In this document: piece by piece, positions 60,501-64,000 of the stretch
Position numbering within the stretch: the stretch's first letter is position 1
Layout of the letters: the number at the start of each line of letters is the position of its first letter
Origin: Streptomyces sp. MMBL 11-1
Lineage (GTDB): Bacteria; Actinomycetota; Actinomycetes; Streptomycetales; Streptomycetaceae
Length of the DNA stretch: 64,000 nt
Direction of reading: 5' to 3'
Assembly (NCBI RefSeq): GCF_028622875.1
Contig: NZ_CP117709.1
Location: 7,257,001-7,321,000 of the forward strand
The notes under the pieces: model-generated
Database searches by the model: none
What the model saw: the letters and a program-made list of their open reading frames with translations, nothing else
What the model was told of the DNA's origin: nothing
Made by a program: the position numbers and the translations under genes

Positions 60501-62733
60501 CGAGGAGGCCGCCGCCCGGGTGCTGCCCGAGGTGTCCGACGCACGGCTTCTCGCGGGCGTCACCGCGCTCGCCCGGAACGCGGTGGACCGGGCTGTCTCA
60601 GCCGCCCGGTATCTGGAACCGCCCGAGGACGTTCAGCCGGTCACTCCCCGGGACACCGCGCGCACCAAGGGCATGTTCTTCGATCACGAGCCCGAGCACG
60701 GCGACGACACGACGCTGCGGGACGCCTCCGCCTGGGGTCACGAGCGGATGCGCGGCAGCTGGTGGAGCGGCGGGCGCCGATGGACCGTGATCCGGCAGAT
60801 CCTCGCCGTCAACCACGTCCTCGGCGGCGGGCCGGCGTACGGCCCGCCCACGCCGTCGAAGGTCCCGTTCACCCCTGTGGACGGCTGGCAGCGGGACGAG
60901 TACACCGTGCCCGGCGACGCCCTCACCTGGACCTCCGTCCTCGACAGGCTGCCCGAACTGGCCTACCGGGCCTCCTCGGCGGCCACCTCCCCCGAGCACC
61001 GCACCGGGCTTCTCGTACTGCTGGAAGCACTCGCCGCGGGGCCGCTGGCCGACCCGGCGGGCACGGTCAGGCTGGTGGAGCTCGTCGAACCGCTCGGCGG
61101 AGGTGCCCCCGGGCGCGGTCGTCCCGAGGCCGTGCACCGCCTCGGCCAGGTGCTCCGCAAGGACGCCCGCACGGTCGTTGTCATCGACGACCGCGGCCGG
61201 AACTCCCGGGACGACGCCGCGCGCTGGCTCGCCCTGGACCACGATCCGACCGGCGCCTTCGGCCCCGTCCCCGGCTTCACCCTCGACCGCGAGCGCGTTC
61301 ACCGGCAGGGCATCGCCCGCGACCGGCTCACCCGGCTTACCGCCCTGGTACGGGAGAAGGGCCCTGCGCCCTGGCGCCCGGAGGCCGTCGAGGCGTTCCA
61401 CACGGCCACCGGAATCGGTCCCCTCCAGGCCGCCGCCCTGGTGTCGGCAGCCGTTGAGGAGCCCGGCGCCGAGGCGCTCGCGCTGCTCGGCGCGAAGACA
61501 CGTGCCTTCGAGGAGGCCCAGGCAAGGCTGGACGCCCTGCCCCGCGACGACCGGCACGCCCTGCTCCGGGCGCTGCTGCCCGCGGACCCGGCCGAGCTGT
61601 GGTCCACGGGCCCCGACGTCCGGGCCGCCGCCGAGGTCTGGCAGGAGCGCCTGGCCTCCCTCGTACGCGTCCCCGAGGAGCTGGACCTCGACCTCTCGGG
61701 CACCACCCCGGACGCCGTCGACCTGATCCTCAACGCGCACTCCCGGGCCTGGCTCGCCCACGGCACCGCCGTCCAGGACGGCACCGGCCGTCCGGGCCCG
61801 CGCCTGACGGGCGCACGCGGTACGGTCACCTCCGCCCTGACCGCCCTGCGCACCCTCGCCTACACGCTGCCGTACGGGCACCCGCTGCGGGCGCACCTGC
61901 CCGTCGGGCTCGCGGCTCTGCGCAGCCGCCTCGCCGACCCGGATCTGGTGCTGGACCTCGGTCTGCACTGGACCGAGTCGGGCCCGATCGGCGCCGCGGT
62001 CCGCGCCGCCCACGGGCTCCCCGAGTCCGGCGGCGCCGACGCCGACGGGCTGGTCAGGGTCGGCACGGCGCTGCTCCTCGCCCCCGGTTACGGCGACAAC
62101 GAGAAGCTGCTGATTCGCCCGGCCGGCCTGGCAGGCTCCGACGACCCGGTGTTCGGCCTCGTCGAGGGCACCGTCAGCAGCCACGGCACCGGCGATCTGC
62201 TCGCCCTGCGCGCACTGCTGGGAGAGGAGACCGACCTGCTGGCCACGGCGGGCGCCCCCGACGGCTCCCCGCCCCACCCGGCCCAGGACCCGACGCGTGC
62301 GGTGCCGGACCTGGTGGCCGAGGCAGCCGACGCCCTCGGCCTGAGCGCGGACGCCTCCGCGCTCTACCTGATGCTGCTCGCCCTGCCCGACCCCACGGAC
62401 CGCAACTGCGTCCGCTGGACCGGGTGGAAGCCGGCACGGGTCAAGAAGGCCCGTGCGGAACTCGCCGCCACCGACCTCGTCGTGGAGGCCAAACGCCCCC
62501 GCGCCGGCCGCACGTTGTTCCTCCCCTGCGGCTGGCTGGAACGCCGTGCTCCCGGGCTGCCGCTGGAGACCTGGAAGGAACGCCTGTACCCCGTGGCAGG
62601 GTCCGCCCGGACCGTGCCCCACCTCCCGGTGTCCGGGCTGTTCGCGGCCGCCTGGGCACGGGCGCGGGGCGGCGACGCCCCCGCCTTCGAAGAACTGGAC
62701 ACCCGCGCAACCCGGAAGGGCCGCCGCCGATGA
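57538..62733 (+). CDS. Giant 1731-residue protein of the DUF4132/MoxR operon
   Basis: A 1731-aa, mostly helical soluble protein without signal peptide or transmembrane helix. Recognisable only as the large companion of streptomycete DUF4132-MoxR clusters, sometimes named DNA-binding protein. Segments that look conserved are RAVPHFLPTYYEQVARLFLQ (about residue 160-180), VTGAWPALILNTLERAVVVG and ERMRGSWWSGGRRWTVIRQILA near residue 1065-1085. A winged-helix-like end (NCVRWTGWKPARVKKARAELAATDLVVEAKRPRAGR) is present. ATGA overlaps on both sides show obligate co-translation with DUF4132 and the AAA protein. Confidence 0.7.
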   Translation: MSITTTNTDAKATARDAALLPGQARGESTSVPAVEARATALLDAGAILPAGTTGRDDADALTARTYTHTALGDRPVVRLVPGTLGEAEDLALEFLGLARTAEAPVVGQVRRETLGFPAWALVNDPANGHHALALVKDIERLGRQAKSRAGAAKDGFDALGTRLGRAVPHFLPTYYEQVARLFLQAENTSYAASFFGKAREAERVHGLVVDEERQRAVFLEFALVGALTVKALRQYVRDLVARLAPADAWAQYRRLLVERCAAGMPPYAALPQDVRALVKAAGLDREAAEQELVADLIGSPGVVRAPASFWAAYRSSLIVLARRDAAVRTRLLGFFPETFDESGRDADGEPGWLALLAESGAEELLTALPDTSATVPSDSAALAAPPVSPADWLARWEAHRRHSRVTSGRCPGTLGLAARMVDRLRADGRPVELFQGRWQRTADLDLLDLCLASGVPVAEPDDQDAGTARSLGVPIGPWLTDTTPGARDLTAVAERPVFRALLSRNVGNLGDGHRQRLSDAGLAKIAAHPVLSVILREWLTARAEEYTAARGLPGLRTALNRLSSFRPVVADVAPEAVRLLENHEVVPLLASTLRAGVLDELGWPALDETYAELAAEAAAAGRQQRNRRESVGVTGAWPALILNTLERAVVVGPEGVLLRHTLRLPATVDHWRTIALRYVDGELLVIWWEDGKQRGYWSHRPAEVFTVGGEQIPRWGGSGASDDICLPLPGGGRATGGKALHAGDTSLPPQRAVISDGTGHWREGHQGTRRVWLEYDPAAGTHGRASLPFFLRSGVHDGTRLLAEHCQVLPLQPGLETTPFGTDGAVLGRWVRRTVSETGTAAPADGHRIVAGTPDGHTVTLPDPLPGGASRVPVGALVLPGGARPVAALNHRSVEAHSADTDGTGGSLWSVTTDSSGGNDAAGTPYVPPVAYWHALRPRDERGSLALRNLTDARAEELFNEVAAAVARHLEAFRAVEDYTGPSARELTEEAAARVLPEVSDARLLAGVTALARNAVDRAVSAARYLEPPEDVQPVTPRDTARTKGMFFDHEPEHGDDTTLRDASAWGHERMRGSWWSGGRRWTVIRQILAVNHVLGGGPAYGPPTPSKVPFTPVDGWQRDEYTVPGDALTWTSVLDRLPELAYRASSAATSPEHRTGLLVLLEALAAGPLADPAGTVRLVELVEPLGGGAPGRGRPEAVHRLGQVLRKDARTVVVIDDRGRNSRDDAARWLALDHDPTGAFGPVPGFTLDRERVHRQGIARDRLTRLTALVREKGPAPWRPEAVEAFHTATGIGPLQAAALVSAAVEEPGAEALALLGAKTRAFEEAQARLDALPRDDRHALLRALLPADPAELWSTGPDVRAAAEVWQERLASLVRVPEELDLDLSGTTPDAVDLILNAHSRAWLAHGTAVQDGTGRPGPRLTGARGTVTSALTALRTLAYTLPYGHPLRAHLPVGLAALRSRLADPDLVLDLGLHWTESGPIGAAVRAAHGLPESGGADADGLVRVGTALLLAPGYGDNEKLLIRPAGLAGSDDPVFGLVEGTVSSHGTGDLLALRALLGEETDLLATAGAPDGSPPHPAQDPTRAVPDLVAEAADALGLSADASALYLMLLALPDPTDRNCVRWTGWKPARVKKARAELAATDLVVEAKRPRAGRTLFLPCGWLERRAPGLPLETWKERLYPVAGSARTVPHLPVSGLFAAAWARARGGDAPAFEELDTRATRKGRRR

Positions 62734-63968
62734 CGAACGACGCCATGATCACCACGGACAGCACCACTACGGATAGCACCGCCACGGGCGGCGTCCCGGG
62801 CCAGGCGACGGCGCCCGGCCGGGAGCGCCGCCAGATCACCCTTCCCGAGGACCGGTACGCCACCGAGCTGGCCTTCCTCGCCGCCCACGACCCCGGGCCC
62901 CGGCCGCCCGGCTGGCTGCTCACCCCGCGTGCCGTCGTCACCTTCGTGACAGGCAGCGCGGGTGAGGCGCTGGGTCTGCCGAAGGGCGCCAGGCCCGGTG
63001 CCGGGGTACCGGGCCGCCTGGTGATCGAGCAGAAGTTCGTCGGCGAACGCGCCCTGGTCGAACGGTGTGTGGTCACCCTCGCCGGAGAGCGCGGACTTCT
63101 CCTCGTGGGCGAACCCGGCACCGCCAAGTCCATGCTCTCCGAACTGCTGTCGGCGGCCGTCTGCGGGACCAGCGCGCTCACCGTGCAGGGCACCGCGGGC
63201 ACCACCGAGGACCAGCTCAAGTACGGCTGGAACTACGCGCTGCTGCTCGCCCAGGGACCCACCGAGCAGGCCCTGGTGCCCTCCCCGGTTCTCACCGCCA
63301 TGACCCGGGGGGCCGTCGCGCGGGTCGAGGAGGTCACCCGCTGCCTGCCGGAGGTCCAGGACGCTCTCGTGTCGCTGCTCTCCGAACGGCGGATCGCCGT
63401 CCCCGAGCTCGCGGGCAGCGAGGGCGCCCAGGTGCACGCGGCCCCCGGGTTCACGCTCATCGCCACCGCCAACCTGCGGGACAAGGGAGTCTCGGAGATG
63501 TCCGCCGCGCTGAAGCGGCGCTTCAACTTCGAGACCGTGGGCCCCATCGGGGACGTGGACGCCGAGACCGCGCTCGTACGGCGCCAGTCGCGGGCGGCCG
63601 TCGAACGTGTGGGAGCCGCCTACCAGGTGGACGACGCGGTCCTCGAAGCGCTGGTCACCGCCTTCCGGGACCTGCGCGAGGGCCGCTCCGTGGAAGGCTG
63701 GGAGGTCGAGCGCCCCTCCACGGTGATGAGCACGGCGGAGGCGGTCTCCGTCGCGGGCTCCCTGGGTCTGGCCGCCGCCTACTTCCCCGGCGACCGGGAC
63801 GTGCTCTCCCTCCTGCCCGGCCATATCCTCGGCGTCGTCCGAAAGGACGACCCCGCCGACGCGGCACGGCTGCTGGGGTACTGGGACGGCCCGGTGCGCA
63901 GGCGCGCCGAGCAGGGGTCGGCCACCTGGCGTGCCCTGTGGGACCTGCGCGCGGTGCTGGAGAACTGA
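62730..63968 (+). CDS. MoxR-family AAA+ ATPase
   Basis: A 412-aa AAA+ protein. Walker A is G127EPGTAKS134, a Walker-B-like strand RGAVARVEEVTRC has E200-E201 where DE is usual, sensor 1 is IATANLRDKGVSEM and the arginine-finger region ALKRRFNFETV. MoxR ATPases usually act as chaperones with VWA-domain partners, which would be expected just beyond the right edge. ATGA overlap with the giant gene. Confidence 0.85.
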   Translation: MTNDAMITTDSTTTDSTATGGVPGQATAPGRERRQITLPEDRYATELAFLAAHDPGPRPPGWLLTPRAVVTFVTGSAGEALGLPKGARPGAGVPGRLVIEQKFVGERALVERCVVTLAGERGLLLVGEPGTAKSMLSELLSAAVCGTSALTVQGTAGTTEDQLKYGWNYALLLAQGPTEQALVPSPVLTAMTRGAVARVEEVTRCLPEVQDALVSLLSERRIAVPELAGSEGAQVHAAPGFTLIATANLRDKGVSEMSAALKRRFNFETVGPIGDVDAETALVRRQSRAAVERVGAAYQVDDAVLEALVTAFRDLREGRSVEGWEVERPSTVMSTAEAVSVAGSLGLAAAYFPGDRDVLSLLPGHILGVVRKDDPADAARLLGYWDGPVRRRAEQGSATWRALWDLRAVLEN

Positions 63969-63971
63969 CGG

Positions 63972-64000
63972 ATGAGCGAGTCGACCATCCCCGAGACACG
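63972..64000 (+). CDS. Start of a further gene, truncated at the window edge
   Basis: ATG 63972 is 3 bp after the AAA stop, with a short in-frame start (SESTIPETR) to the end. In similar clusters a DUF5682 or VWA protein follows; only nine codons are visible, so this is a guess from context. Confidence 0.4.

Overview
The window is about 64 kb of very GC-rich actinobacterial chromosome and is almost certainly Streptomyces. The evidence is codon-position GC bias, GTG/TTG/CTG starts, dense ATGA/GTGA gene overlaps, a conservon (sensor, roadblock, DUF742, GTPase), a hopanoid cluster in streptomycete order, an SCO6745-family gene and a c-di-AMP (ydaO) riboswitch ahead of a LysM/M23 hydrolase. No insertion sequence, prophage, rRNA or CRISPR array was seen. 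There is one tRNA (tRNA-Pro, anticodon GGG).

Left part (1-12 kb): housekeeping and regulatory genes. These are tex, an SCO6745-family protein, a GlxA-type regulator with a DJ-1/PfpI partner, an enoyl-CoA hydratase, an HdeD membrane protein, a HATPase anti-sigma-like protein, idi, a methyltransferase-acetyltransferase fusion with a structured leader, a CDF metal exporter and galE. A divergent operon follows (12.3-19.4 kb) that appears to make and export a phosphoalcohol-linked glycoconjugate. It encodes two CDP-alcohol phosphatidyltransferases, a nucleotidyltransferase, a glycerol-1-phosphate dehydrogenase-like enzyme, a GT2 glycosyltransferase and a Wzm/Wzt- or TagGH-like ABC exporter, and it ends in a strong hairpin.

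Hopanoid operon (19.7-30.4 kb): hpnC, hpnD, a 40-codon gene, hpnE, a polyprenyl diphosphate synthase, shc, hpnG, hpnH and an HpnO-like aminotransferase. Next come an XRE-cupin regulator with an elaborate palindromic operator and a small DUF6126 membrane protein. The ispG and dxs genes that I recall in the S. coelicolor cluster are absent; a strong hairpin lies in the gap. Cell-wall genes follow: a phosphatase, a riboswitch-controlled M23 hydrolase and an SGNH hydrolase.

The most interesting region is 33.8-41.7 kb. It is an uncharacterised STM4011-STM4015-type cassette with two radical SAM enzymes, an alkaline-phosphatase-superfamily hydrolase, an ATP-grasp-like protein and two leucine-rich-repeat proteins. 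The two repeat proteins diverge just before their ends yet share the same C-terminal RYxAVSE sequence. It is divergent from a two-gene operon (108-aa protein, DUF6745 protein). Both directions carry a PafBC-type (RecA-independent DNA-damage) promoter motif. I infer a stress-induced protein or peptide modification system.

Right part (41.9-64 kb): a TetR regulator and F420/PPOX enzyme, an MBL hydrolase, small membrane proteins, a GapB-like GAPDH, a conservon ending in a GAF protein, a decayed sugar locus (LacI and isomerase remnants), a split transketolase behind a MerR-type dyad, tRNA-Pro with a near-perfect terminator, and the start of a DUF4132 / giant protein / MoxR-AAA operon that runs off the right edge.
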